Source: Tritrichomonas foetus (taxonomy: Eukaryota > Parabasalia > Tritrichomonadida > Tritrichomonadidae). From it: a stretch of 51,346 bases of DNA. Shown here piece by piece: positions 39,114-48,911 of the stretch. The translations under genes and the position numbers were made by a program. Below the pieces are notes generated by a model. It was not told the DNA's origin, ran no database searches, and saw nothing but the letters and a program-made list of their open reading frames with translations. The DNA is taken from contig MLAK01000881.1 in the NCBI GenBank assembly GCA_001839685.1, positions 1 through 51,346 of the forward strand, read 5' to 3'. Positions within the stretch are counted from its first letter, which is position 1. Each line of letters opens with the position of its first letter.

Positions 39114-40073
39114 ATGCCTCTCTATCATTACCACCCGCCTAAGCCCACGGACGAAAAGTGGTACAACCAAACCGAGCCAAGCGAATGCAGCATTGAAGAA
39201 CTTGAACAACTCCGCAAACTTCCAGAATATACAACCAAACAGAAAGCCATTCAAATTGTCCTCTTTTTGATCTTTGGTATTTTCAAAATAGTTACTGCAA
39301 TTTCTTTTGCGTTAATTTCCGGTCCATTTTTCTTAGTCGCAGCAGCCATTTGGAGATCTCTCAACAGACCAGAATCGTGGCGGTCCTTCCTTAAGAAAGT
39401 ATGGGCCTCAGTTGCTAGAATTTTCCTTTTCTTGCTCGGTTTTCACAGAATTCGCTATCACGGCCAACTCGATCCAGAGGCCAGATTTATCATCGGCAAT
39501 CATACCTGCTTTTTCGACGGCTGGCTCTTTCTTCCATTTGGACCGCGCCCGCTTGGCAAGAAGGAGATGTTGAATATTCCAATCATTCGTGAAATGTCAG
39601 ATATCTATCAAGGAATTCCAGTCGATCGATCAAAGAACACAGGTGTTGCCAAACTTCTTGTCGAGCTTGCATCCGATAAAAACTCACCACTTATCATGAT
39701 TATGCCAGAAGGAGCATCAACTTCAGGCGATTACATGCTGAGATTCCATCTTGGCGCTTTCCTGTCCGATTTGCCTGTCCAGCCATGCTCAATTCGTTAC
39801 ACACTTTATGGAACAACAAGATCGATATCTCACATATCTTTCTTCCACAACCATCCCTACCACTGGATTGTATTTCTGGGCATTCCATCAATAACGATTG
39901 ATATCACATTGATGCCATCAATGTCTATCAAGACCGATGGTGAAAACGACCCACGAAAATTCGCGGACGCAACATCATTAAGAATTGCGAACGATTTAGG
40001 TGTTCGTCTCCTCTCTCTCTCCTCAAACTCTATCTATAAAAAAGCACCAGCTGCCCCACAGCCAGCGAAATAA
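39114..40073 (+). CDS. LPCAT-like lysophospholipid acyltransferase
   Basis: A 319-residue membrane acyltransferase of the PlsC/LPLAT family, most like LPCAT. Two hydrophobic segments at about 45-80 (QIVLFLIFGIFKIVTAISFA, then 'LISGPFFLVAAAIW') precede the catalytic region. Motif I NHTCFFD (129-135) gives the His130-x4-Asp135 dyad. GIPVDRSK (167-174) is motif II. MPEGASTSGDYMLRF (197-211) is motif III, with Ala where Thr usually follows PEG. FHLGAF and VQPCSIRY follow as in LPCATs. It should transfer acyl groups from acyl-CoA to lysophospholipids or glycerol-phosphate lipids at the ER. The calcium-binding EF hands of LPCAT1/2 are absent. ATG 39114 is the first start. Confidence 0.88.
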   Translation: MPLYHYHPPKPTDEKWYNQTEPSECSIEELEQLRKLPEYTTKQKAIQIVLFLIFGIFKIVTAISFALISGPFFLVAAAIWRSLNRPESWRSFLKKVWASVARIFLFLLGFHRIRYHGQLDPEARFIIGNHTCFFDGWLFLPFGPRPLGKKEMLNIPIIREMSDIYQGIPVDRSKNTGVAKLLVELASDKNSPLIMIMPEGASTSGDYMLRFHLGAFLSDLPVQPCSIRYTLYGTTRSISHISFFHNHPYHWIVFLGIPSITIDITLMPSMSIKTDGENDPRKFADATSLRIANDLGVRLLSLSSNSIYKKAPAAPQPAK

Positions 40074-40372
40074 ACTTTCATTAAATTTAAAATCTATCAA
40101 TAAAGACACAGCCCGTTACTTTTGATTTACTATCAACTTTTTTACTATTGCTTCAATTTTTCGACAAAATTATATTTATTGTTATTCAGAGATTCTTTGA
40201 TTCAATGCATAGATATCCTATCATAAATGTTGAATGATTGTTCAGGCGAGGTAGTTTACTAAACGTGTTTTTGAAAGATAGATATTCCGGTTAAGGTCAA
40301 TGTAATGGCCAAATAATGAAAGAAAAAAGTTATAAACGTGTTTTTAAAAATCGAAATAACTAAAATTTTCTC

Positions 40373-40621
40373 ATGTCAAACGAAGAGAAGGCTACTGCTC
40401 CTCAAGAAGATTCGCACTCTTCGTCTGATGTGCAGTTAGTCAAAGATGAATCAAGCACGAGCACGAGCTCACCTTACATGCTTCTCCCAGAATCAGATAC
40501 GTCAGAAATGCGACTTGTCATTGAAGGGTCAGACGACGCCCTCATGGTGACGCCTGATCATGCAGAAGTGAACATCGAACTTAAGCCGGTTGGGTCCTCA
40601 CAGTGTTGTCTCCTTATATAA
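40373..40621 (+). CDS. Small acidic protein with C-terminal CaaX box
   Basis: An 82-residue Ser/Glu/Asp-rich protein with no folded domain recognised. Residues 1-35 are Ser/Thr/Glu-rich and disordered. A hydrophobic-acidic middle (MRLVIEGSDDALMVTPDHAE) may form beta strands. The last residues are SSQCCLLI. The final four, CLLI, form a CaaX motif whose terminal Ile favours geranylgeranylation, and the preceding cysteine could be palmitoylated. This predicts a small membrane-tethered protein. Coding evidence is an ATG-to-stop frame with non-random composition, richer in GC than its flanks. It is unlike Rab or Ras (no GTPase motifs) and G-gamma (no helix). Function unknown. Confidence 0.7.
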   Translation: MSNEEKATAPQEDSHSSSDVQLVKDESSTSTSSPYMLLPESDTSEMRLVIEGSDDALMVTPDHAEVNIELKPVGSSQCCLLI

Positions 40622-41180
40622 TAGATTATATAATATTTTTTTATCTCGTCATGGAGCTTAGTAATTATAATTTATTTGAAGTCTAGTTTACTATCTATAT
40701 ATTTGTTCGGTTATATACCTTTCTATTGTTATTAATAAAAATCATGCTCAAATTCTAATTTTTGTGAATTTTTTGATTGGCACTCGAAACATTCATTTTT
40801 CTTTTTCTAGTCAAAAGCGACTTTGTTTATCACTATTCAGCATATTTTATGTTCATTGCTTAAAATTCAAAAACATGGTTATAAATTTAATATTTATATA
40901 AGAACAATAATCGATTACAGTTGTGAATTAGCATATCCAAAAAAAGTGAAGAATTTCATCCAAAATATAGTATAAATCCAACTTACACTATATTCACGTA
41001 AAAATGTATCCATAATCAAAAGATCTCCAAAAAACGTTAAAATTTTTCGTCTTTTTCATTTCCATCTTTCATCACTCATTTTCTTCTTCTTCTTCATACA
41101 TTTCATTTTCATCACTCATTTCATTTTCATCACTCATTTCATTTTCATCACTCATTTAATTTTCACCACTTATTTCACTT
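40622..41180. other. Convergent gap including a repeated DBF4 3' end
   Basis: Contains an 18-bp tandem repeat and a 37-bp exact copy of the end of the DBF4 gene (see repeat entry at 41072-41217). The rest is AT-rich without a coding frame. Confidence 0.45.
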
Positions 41181-41217
41181 TCACTCATTTTCTTCTTCTT
41201 CTTCATACATTTCATTT
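41072..41217. repeat. 18-bp tandem repeat flanked by 37-bp copies of the DBF4 3' end
   Basis: A 37-base sequence starting TCACTCATTTTCTTCTTC is present identically at 41072-41108 and 41181-41217; the second copy is the last coding part of DBF4. Between them are four units of about 18 bases (CATCACTCATTTCATTTT at 41110-41127 and 41128-41145; degenerate at 41146-41163 and 41164-41181). Read on the minus strand the units encode Glu-Asn-Glu-Met-Ser-Asp in a frame shifted by one relative to DBF4, because the two copies are 109 bases apart. Confidence 0.9.
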
Positions 41218-42047
41218 GTGTTTTGGCATCCTTCTAAAAAGATTTCGTTGATTTCTTCTGCAATATAATCAAACTCGTACCAATCTCCGCATATTGCGTT
41301 ATGTTGGTGGCTTGCTGATCGCTGGTGCATGGCTGCGTCTCCGTAAGATGCCTGGCACATGTAGCAGTAACTGTCATTGGCTGGCTGCGGATTTATTGTC
41401 ACTTGGGTCGTTCCTAGCTTTGCTTTGTATTTTTCAACATGCTGCTTAGACATTGCTGGAATTGGATCGAATGGTGTAAGTGGGTAGCCTTGTGGAACAT
41501 CACCAAAATGTAATTGGACGTCTTTCTTGAATATCGCAATCATGGGCCGATGCCGATGCTGAATATCAGAAACAATAATCATATTTTTACTGATCCGTTC
41601 GATTTCAGGCTTTGATTTCGGTTCTGTTTTGGGCTCCTGGACGTCATAAACCCACGGAATCTGTTTTAGCAATATATTTCGTTGCGATCGAGGCATTGAA
41701 TCTCTTGCGGCATTGACCATTTTTTTTCCACGAGTTACTGCGATTTTGGGTGGCTGCGATATTTGGGACTCGGAAATTACTATATCTGCATATTCTGGCG
41801 TACCGACAACTACGTTGGCTCCAGCAGATATCATAGCTTTCTCAACTACTTTTGTGGTCTCTGGATTTGTCATAATGATTGATACGTTTAATTTATCGAA
41901 GAGAGATTGAGGAACAGTTTGGACTGGCTGACTACGGGCTGGTGAAGAAAACTTCTGAGCTGTCCTTGTATGCACAGGCTTCAGTAAACAGTCATCTTTG
42001 CAATTGTATGGGAATTGTGGAACGAAAATCTTTCTCTCATTTTTCAT
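41181..42047 (-). CDS. DBF4: DBF4, activating subunit of CDC7 kinase
   Basis: A 288-residue compact DBF4. A BRCT-like motif N region lies at about 48-96 ('LFDKLNVSIIMTNPETTKVV...AGANVVVGTPEYADIVIS'). Motif M-like sequence is at 155-192 (MIIVSDIQHRHRPMIAIFKK). The C-terminal DBF4-type zinc finger has Cys228, Cys231, His241 and His247 with the exact C-x2-C-x9-H-x5-H spacing (YCYMCQASYGDAAMHQRSAS). DBF4 binds and activates CDC7, which phosphorylates MCM to start DNA replication. The protein is far shorter than yeast or animal DBF4, close to a minimal version. It ends in an acidic run (MYEEEEENE). A near-consensus initiator, TCATTTTTTCATTA, lies 9 bases upstream of ATG 42047. Confidence 0.82.
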   Translation of the reverse strand: MKNERKIFVPQFPYNCKDDCLLKPVHTRTAQKFSSPARSQPVQTVPQSLFDKLNVSIIMTNPETTKVVEKAMISAGANVVVGTPEYADIVISESQISQPPKIAVTRGKKMVNAARDSMPRSQRNILLKQIPWVYDVQEPKTEPKSKPEIERISKNMIIVSDIQHRHRPMIAIFKKDVQLHFGDVPQGYPLTPFDPIPAMSKQHVEKYKAKLGTTQVTINPQPANDSYCYMCQASYGDAAMHQRSASHQHNAICGDWYEFDYIAEEINEIFLEGCQNTNEMYEEEEENE

Positions 42048-42055
42048 TCGAAATT

Positions 42056-42069
42056 TAATGAAAAAATGA
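42056..42069 (-). promoter_or_regulatory. Near-consensus trichomonad Inr of DBF4
   Basis: On the minus strand TCATTTTTTCATTA lies 9-22 bases before the ATG. It equals the extended Trichomonas Inr TCAYTWYTCATTA with one extra T, the best initiator match in the window. Confidence 0.6.
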
Positions 42070-42416
42070 ATTTGAAACCGTCATTAGATATTCAATTTAA
42101 GTTCCTCTTTTTCATCACCCTTACATTTAACCATAGATTTCACCTTATCTGTTCTTTTTCTATGCTTATTAATTAATAATTTGAATAGATATAAAAGATC
42201 AAGTTCACTTTTTAAGTGGTGAAAAGTCAACTTCCACTACAAGTTGGTCACAATTAACTCAATTAAATATAAAAAATGTTATATATATGAACTCTTCTCC
42301 TGAGATTATTCAATAAAATTTAGAAACAAAAAATCGAAACGATTTATATCGAATATTTTATTCTATACATAAAAATTAAATTTGAAACTTTTCAATATTA
42401 AACATGTTCATATTCG
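42070..42416. other. Intergenic, no gene seen
   Basis: 347 AT-rich bases between DBF4 and the end of the cyclase gene, both leftward. CCACTTTTTAAGTGG-like symmetry occurs near 42205-42225 ('TTCACTTTTTAAGTGGTGAA'). No coding frame. Confidence 0.4.
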
Positions 42417-45400
42417 TTATTTGGAATTTTGTTCTCTTTCTACTAAATAAGTGATTACTTTTCCACTCTTTATTTCGATTTGACCTCTTTCTTTAATTGA
42501 AAAGTTTCCACCGTAAATTAATTCATAAACTGATCGTGAAATATGAACCTGCATTGGAACACCATGATGTTCCATTTGTTGTGCCATATTAATCGCTGGG
42601 CCAAGAATTTCGAATGTTGGTTTTTCTGTTCCTAAAACGCCAGCAACGATAGGACCACCAGTATTTATTCCAACACGAATTCTCAATTTCTGACCGATTT
42701 GTTGATTTAATTCCGTGAGACAATCAATTGCTTCAAGACCAAACTCTGTCATTTCTTTTGCATGAATTGTTGGCTGATTGGATTCAGCAAAGATACCACC
42801 AGCTGACATGTAACAATCACCAATACATTTAATTTTAGTTAATGTAGAATGAAGTGCAACTTTGTTATCGAGTAGTTTGAAAAGATTATTTAATGTAGCC
42901 ATAACCATTGATGCTGTATTAGATGCACACCAGGGAGTAAATTCAACGATATCCAAGAAAAGAATAGAAGCACTTTGTACAGCAAAACTAATATTCTTTT
43001 CGCCGCTTTGAACACGAGGTACTAAACTTGCTGGTAAAATAGATGCAAGCAATTTATCACTTTTAGATTTTTCTTCTTTGATTAATGTATTATATGTAAA
43101 CGCTTGAGTTCTGTCTCTAGTTGTAATAATTGAGTTTTGGTTAAATGAAAGGCATGATAGTTCAACATGAAGCATTGTTCCATCACTAACTGTATATTCT
43201 GCTTCAATTGGGGGCTTATTTGACATTGATATAATTTGTGATACATCAGAATCGAATTTGTTTGAAGTGAAAAATTCAACTGCATCTTTATTCAAAATTT
43301 CTTCAGCAGTAACATCATAAATTCTTTCTGTTGATTTATTAATTGAAATGATTTGGTTTTGTGAGTTGACAATGATGATTGAATCAGGAAGATGAGAAAC
43401 AACTGAATGGAAGAATTCTGCACTTCTTGTTGTTGAATCTCTGTACCGATCGGAAAAGTTTCCATTTAATACTTCAGATATTTTCTGTGTCTGTGTAACA
43501 ATATTAACAGGACAATGAAGAAGTAGAGAAAGTGCAAATCTTAATTTTGCTGCATCATTTGAAACGATAACATTAATTACAATAACTATAATAAAAGCAA
43601 TAATTAACAAGATTACAATAATTGGCAGTGTATCTGGAATGGCAGAATTCATTGTTGATCGAAGGCCTGGAAGAATTCGATGAAACATTGGCGAAAAGAA
43701 TGATTCATATAATAGAACAGCTGTCATGTACCAAATTTCAGTTAATAATCCATCTTCTGTATCAATTATTTGAGATTCATTTGTTAAAACAGGGCGTGCA
43801 ATTTTTTCACTTAATGCTTGGAACAATGTTGTTTGCTGATCCGCATCAAAGCAAGTGTAAACTTCTTTTAAACCTTTTGGAATACTATTTTCATCTTCAC
43901 ATGTGAAAGTATCGGCAGCTAATTGATTAATTTCATCAAAATAAATGAAAGGTGGATCAGATTCAGAAGCTCCACCATAGCGAGATTGATGGTAATAGTC
44001 AGTTAAATAATTTGTACGAATTGTTAACTTGCCTAAGATTCCAAATGCATCAGTAATATATGTAAAACATCCTGATAATGAAGCAGTTGCCATATTCAAA
44101 CAATTCACAGATCCCATCATATAAGCAGGCGCACCTAAAGCATAATCCAATTGTGGTCCATTCTCTCTAAGTTTAACAGTGACTGTCATAAACATTGATG
44201 TGAAAAAGTAAGTGATCAAAATATCTATTGCCAAAAAAATAATATTACCTACAATATAGAAGTATTTTTCAGCAGTAATGGCAGATGAATCACCTGCTGC
44301 TGCAAAAATCTTTAAAATATTTTCTTCTTGTTTCGAAACATCTGTATCAGCTTCCGTACTTCGGCTTCCTTCTGTATCTTTTTTCAAAACACGAAGAGAT
44401 TCAGCCAAGCTGCTCACAACATTTTTAGGCAACGATGTTAAACATTTATATATTTCATTTTTATTTGATTGAAGTGCACGCATTTCATATATTGTTAATA
44501 TAATATAAAAGAGAGCGAAAAAGAAGGAAAGTGCAATTAAAACTATCATCATCGTTTTTTGCATATTATTATTCACAGAATCTAAATATTCAATAATAGA
44601 AGAAATCCCACTGCTAATTGAATTTCCAATGGTATCAACATTTGTGACTGCATTCATAATCAAATTTGAATGAATAATAGCAGGAGTCAATTTATCAACT
44701 TCGCTCAGTTTAGATAATTGAAGTGAATAATCCATAAGACCACTTTGGATTGATACATTAATAATTGTATAATTTCCATTAACATCATAAAAATAATATT
44801 TAAGAATTGATTTGAATGTGTAATCTTTCGCTGGTCGAAGAATTTCATTATTGGCTTCGAAAGATCGAAATTGACCAATTGCTTCTAAACTCGTTGTAAG
44901 TTCTTTAATTAAATATTTAAATTGATCAAGTGTTGTTGAATAGCCGCCTAAAGATGTTGTTGTTACATCTGAATAATTTGGTTTCTCAAAAATTGGTTTT
45001 TCTGGTGGATAAGATTCAAATATCCAATGGAATGCAAATGAAGGAATTTGATAATTCAAAACGCGAAGATAAGACAAATAATACATAAATTTCAGGGGTT
45101 CATTCAATCCATCAATGAATGTTGGTGCAATTATAAAAATCGCAATACTTGGTGCCAAAATAAAGATGAAAAAGATAATCAGTGACATAATAGTTGTAGT
45201 TTTCAATGCTGGAATTTTTAGATGTAAAATTTGATCTCTGATTCCAGACATTTGTTCATTCATTTGCATAGCATCATCATCTAAATCCGTTTCAATTGAA
45301 AATGCAGACTCTGTTTCAACAGCATTGGTCATTCCCTCACTTTTAGTTGCAATGACCGCTGGAAGCTGTGGGAATGCAGCAATTCCAAGAGCATTAGAAT

Positions 45401-47078
45401 TATCAATAGATGCAGCAATTCCACGCTGTAAAATTTTCAATTTTTCAACCCATTCAACAAATTCTTTATGATTTGCGGTAATTTCTTGCAAAAATCGAAC
45501 ATAAGCTCGAGCAATGAATCTATTATTTGGATATTCACCAAGTACATGATTAAAATCTGCTTGAGTTTTCTGTATCGATGCATAAGCATTATTAACGGCA
45601 TTTTCCATTTCACGTGTGTTTCCTTGAATAACTAAATCCCAAATATGTCTTAATTTTCTTTTAGAATTTTGGACAGCCTTTCCAACTTTTTGCATTTTTC
45701 TCTTCAATTCTGTTGACAAAGATGTTTCTCTTTGTGTAAGAATCATTCGTCCTTGAGCAATTGTTTGTTTTGCAACTCCACCTTTTAATTTTTTAGCTTC
45801 AATGTTATGAATGATATAAGAAAGAAGTTTATTTTCTTCTGGATAAATTGCAACAAATTTTCCGAAGAGGGACCAAAGCATGACACTTTCAGGCCATATT
45901 TCACTTGCATTTCGAAAAATTGACCAATCAATACAAATTGGATGTGCAAATTTAAATCCGACACATGCAATTCGAATCATATTTGCAGGTGACTTAAGTG
46001 CATCTATTAAAGTTGGATCATCAGCGATACTATCAAGATCTTTTAAGCATTTTCGATCGAATGCATTAATAATGAAATTCGATGAAAGTATTGAAATCAG
46101 AAAAATACCCAGAAACACAAAAATCATGATCATTCCGGCTTCTTTGTCAAGTATTGCCATGATGGCATCAATCAAAAATTGAAAGCCGCCGGCCAAACAT
46201 GAACTCAAAACAAGGAGACCATCAATTTTCTTCATATATGATCCTGGCATGAAAACGATCATTGTTGAACAAAACATAATGGCTGCACATAAGATCATTA
46301 AAATAATAAAAGCAATTTTTGGTAAATTTGTGGCAAATGCTGATAATATGGTAACAGCAAATGTCGATACGAGAAACCAGACTGATGGGCGGTTAGAAGT
46401 AGTCATCATTGAAGTTGGTCGGAAAACTAAAGTTATTGACATAACTTTTCGATAGATGAATAAATAAGCAAACGCACATAAAGTTGTAAGAACTATGGCA
46501 ATAATTTCTGCATATTTATTGTAGGCTGTTTTTTGACCAGCAATTAGCGTAGAGGCTACTTGAAAACCCATCTGGAGACTGATTGGATGAGCAACGTACA
46601 TAAAGGAAGCATTTAAAATGGATATTAAGATAACAATAGAATTTGGTAATTTCGAGGTAGCTCGATAGACGCACGCGGATGAAATGACTAAAACAAAATA
46701 AAATATAATGAAAAACGAGTAAATATACTCAATAAAAATCGCCGCCTTATCACGATATTCAACTGGAACGAGATGGAAAATCACCGAGACGTATGAAATG
46801 ACTTTTCCTTGAAGGGTTTCGGGATTCCAATATCTCGATGATGCAGCAATTAAAGACGGTCCCAAAAATTGGAAGAATCGAAAAAAAGTAATCACTGAGT
46901 GAAGTGCTTTCAATGACAGACCGGCACCATCTATATATCCTAAGAGGATGAAAAGACGATTTCGTACTTTCTTGGAAACATCTTGATTGATGAGTCCGTC
47001 ATATTTTGAATCTAGCGAAACGTTTGAGTTAGAAAAATTACTACTTGTTGAGGAAATTGTTTGATTCTCGGTCTTCAT
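42417..47078 (-). CDS. Giant multi-pass class III nucleotidyl cyclase with PAS domain
   Basis: A 1553-residue membrane protein. The N-terminal third has about ten hydrophobic helices (about 40-360), then a soluble linker (about 360-640). Transmembrane helices near 655 (TTTIMSLIIFFIFILAPSIA), 870, 950 and 1170 frame two extracellular loops with N-X-S/T sites. A PAS domain (about 1215-1320; PDSIIIVNSQNQIISINKS) precedes the cyclase domain (about 1370-1540). Metal Asp1376 (FLDIVEF) and Asp1421 (IGDCYM) are present. Lys1417 and Glu1490 stand at the purine-selecting positions, arguing for adenylyl rather than guanylyl cyclase. Asn1497 is kept, but the transition-state Arg is Gln1501 (NMAQQ). It likely makes cAMP as a homodimer. 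The frame is open to 47108 via GTG; ATG 47078 is the start. Confidence 0.88.
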   Translation of the reverse strand: MKTENQTISSTSSNFSNSNVSLDSKYDGLINQDVSKKVRNRLFILLGYIDGAGLSLKALHSVITFFRFFQFLGPSLIAASSRYWNPETLQGKVISYVSVIFHLVPVEYRDKAAIFIEYIYSFFIIFYFVLVISSACVYRATSKLPNSIVILISILNASFMYVAHPISLQMGFQVASTLIAGQKTAYNKYAEIIAIVLTTLCAFAYLFIYRKVMSITLVFRPTSMMTTSNRPSVWFLVSTFAVTILSAFATNLPKIAFIILMILCAAIMFCSTMIVFMPGSYMKKIDGLLVLSSCLAGGFQFLIDAIMAILDKEAGMIMIFVFLGIFLISILSSNFIINAFDRKCLKDLDSIADDPTLIDALKSPANMIRIACVGFKFAHPICIDWSIFRNASEIWPESVMLWSLFGKFVAIYPEENKLLSYIIHNIEAKKLKGGVAKQTIAQGRMILTQRETSLSTELKRKMQKVGKAVQNSKRKLRHIWDLVIQGNTREMENAVNNAYASIQKTQADFNHVLGEYPNNRFIARAYVRFLQEITANHKEFVEWVEKLKILQRGIAASIDNSNALGIAAFPQLPAVIATKSEGMTNAVETESAFSIETDLDDDAMQMNEQMSGIRDQILHLKIPALKTTTIMSLIIFFIFILAPSIAIFIIAPTFIDGLNEPLKFMYYLSYLRVLNYQIPSFAFHWIFESYPPEKPIFEKPNYSDVTTTSLGGYSTTLDQFKYLIKELTTSLEAIGQFRSFEANNEILRPAKDYTFKSILKYYFYDVNGNYTIINVSIQSGLMDYSLQLSKLSEVDKLTPAIIHSNLIMNAVTNVDTIGNSISSGISSIIEYLDSVNNNMQKTMMIVLIALSFFFALFYIILTIYEMRALQSNKNEIYKCLTSLPKNVVSSLAESLRVLKKDTEGSRSTEADTDVSKQEENILKIFAAAGDSSAITAEKYFYIVGNIIFLAIDILITYFFTSMFMTVTVKLRENGPQLDYALGAPAYMMGSVNCLNMATASLSGCFTYITDAFGILGKLTIRTNYLTDYYHQSRYGGASESDPPFIYFDEINQLAADTFTCEDENSIPKGLKEVYTCFDADQQTTLFQALSEKIARPVLTNESQIIDTEDGLLTEIWYMTAVLLYESFFSPMFHRILPGLRSTMNSAIPDTLPIIVILLIIAFIIVIVINVIVSNDAAKLRFALSLLLHCPVNIVTQTQKISEVLNGNFSDRYRDSTTRSAEFFHSVVSHLPDSIIIVNSQNQIISINKSTERIYDVTAEEILNKDAVEFFTSNKFDSDVSQIISMSNKPPIEAEYTVSDGTMLHVELSCLSFNQNSIITTRDRTQAFTYNTLIKEEKSKSDKLLASILPASLVPRVQSGEKNISFAVQSASILFLDIVEFTPWCASNTASMVMATLNNLFKLLDNKVALHSTLTKIKCIGDCYMSAGGIFAESNQPTIHAKEMTEFGLEAIDCLTELNQQIGQKLRIRVGINTGGPIVAGVLGTEKPTFEILGPAINMAQQMEHHGVPMQVHISRSVYELIYGGNFSIKERGQIEIKSGKVITYLVEREQNSK

Positions 47079-48911
47079 TCGGGATTTTGAGAAATCTGTT
47101 ATTTCCACTTTTTGGATAACATGTAATTATTGAATGCATGGATGTATTTTGAGAAGGACTAATTGAATGAATTTGTTGGCCGAATTTATTTCGTCTCAGA
47201 ATTTATTGATTGTGATTCAAAAGAAATAATCGTTTTTCGATCACCTTTCAATACAGTATACTGTATTTCTTTCACAAAATATTCAATTATTTCTGAATAA
47301 GCTGATTTTTCTCAAGAAAATATTTATTCTAAATCGATTGAACAAATTATTCACACAATTGATCTTGGAAATTAAGTAGGCATATAATTTCAGAATAAAA
47401 TGTAAATATCTTTTGATAAAATCGAAAGAAAATGTAAATACATCTTTATTCATAATATTTAATAAATTCTCAATGATAACACTACTTTTAATTCTCATTA
47501 AAGCAAAATTAGAAGAGATATATGTTCAATTGTCTTTTTTCAGAAAACCAAACAAAATGAAAAAAGTCGATTTTTCTCCATTTTCAGATTACGGAATGTA
47601 TCTTCCTCTTTGGGATAATATATCCACCAAAAATCGCATAATTAAATATCAGTTCAAAATGCCTAATTAAGACTTTTTTATATCGATTTTATGTGTTCAC
47701 TTTTGACATAAATGAATGAAAAAAAAAGAAAAAATATTCTTCACACAATATTCAATTACGATGATTTAATTTGTGAGGATTAAATCGTCAATAAGAAAAT
47801 CTAAATTGGTGAAAAATCATTTATTAATGTGAAAATTATTCATTTAATGAGATATGAGAAAATATACTTTTGTGAAAATTCAATAAATAAAAAAACGTAT
47901 TTCGGTGAAATCAAGAGTTATTTTTAAATTATTTTTTTTTGTATGCAGAATTTATTTATCATTTGAAATATATTGAATTTGAACAATTGAATTTCTCCAA
48001 GACACTTTTCAATTTTTTTGAAAGTTTCTTCGTAAGAAGTAGTTCTTTCTCACATTATGCAATTAATTCCGTGATGTTAAGTTCAAGATAAGCAAAGTGA
48101 TTAATAAATTTGGCCAAAAAATTCTTTTTTTTTTTGTAGTGAGACATTTGTTTGCAAATTCTATTTTATAAGACACTTTTTTAGTCTAAATTGTAGTAAC
48201 TATTATGCAATAAATTTTTCAGATGAAATTTTGCCCGAATTTATGATAACATGCTAAAAATTTATGGATCAACTCTAGTGAAGTGCTAGCTATTCAGCTT
48301 TTTGAAGAGAAAAGTAAGATTTAACAACGTGCTTTTTTTATCAATTATACGTTTATTGAAGTAACTTTTTGGGTAAAAATACAGAATAATTTGAATAAAA
48401 AATATTTTTTAGTCAAATAATTCTATAAAAAAAAACCTTTATCCATTCAAAAAAACATCATAACATATTCAAAGAATCCAGATTCATATTTCCAATCGTC
48501 ACAATGTTTCATTTTCTTAAATTTATCATTATTCCAGGTCCATGACTACACATTAATCTTCTTTGATTAGGGCCCTATCTTTGATTGCCGCTTTCATTTT
48601 TGATTTCATTTCCAGAATTTATAAATTTTATGCCTTTTGAACGTTAAATATTTCAAAGCAAATCATTTTTGGTTTACGATAGAATTATATTTGGTTGTTT
48701 GCTCCCATTTGACCTTTAGGTCAAATACATAAAGGGCCCTTCTTGTCAATTACTCAGGGGAAAAAAATCGACTTTTTGTGGGCGACCCATAAGAGATCCT
48801 TAATTGTCAATTTTAAAGATGGTCACAATTGCATCAGTAATATTGCAAAATAAAAATATTAATAATAGTTTTAGAGAGATAGATTTAAATAACTTACACA
48901 ATAATTCACAT
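47079..48911. other. 1.8 kb intergenic region, no accepted gene
   Basis: Upstream of the cyclase and downstream of the coiled-coil gene. It holds an 18-bp palindrome (47250-47267), a hairpin ATTTGACC/GGTCAAAT (48707-48726), two GGGCCC sites (near 48569 and 48734) in AT-rich DNA, and a 37-codon ATG frame at 47557-47670 with peptide-like composition (MKKVDFSPFSDYGMYLPLWD) that may be a small gene or remnant. Confidence 0.45.
47250..47267. repeat. 18-bp perfect palindrome upstream of the cyclase gene
   Basis: AATACAGTATACTGTATT is perfectly self-complementary, 172 bases before the cyclase ATG. It resembles a binding site for a dimeric protein or a cruciform-prone site. Confidence 0.6.

Noticed and set aside
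48540..48800. Possible ncRNA around two GGGCCC sites
   Set aside because: Only short local symmetries are visible; nothing links them into a recognised RNA.
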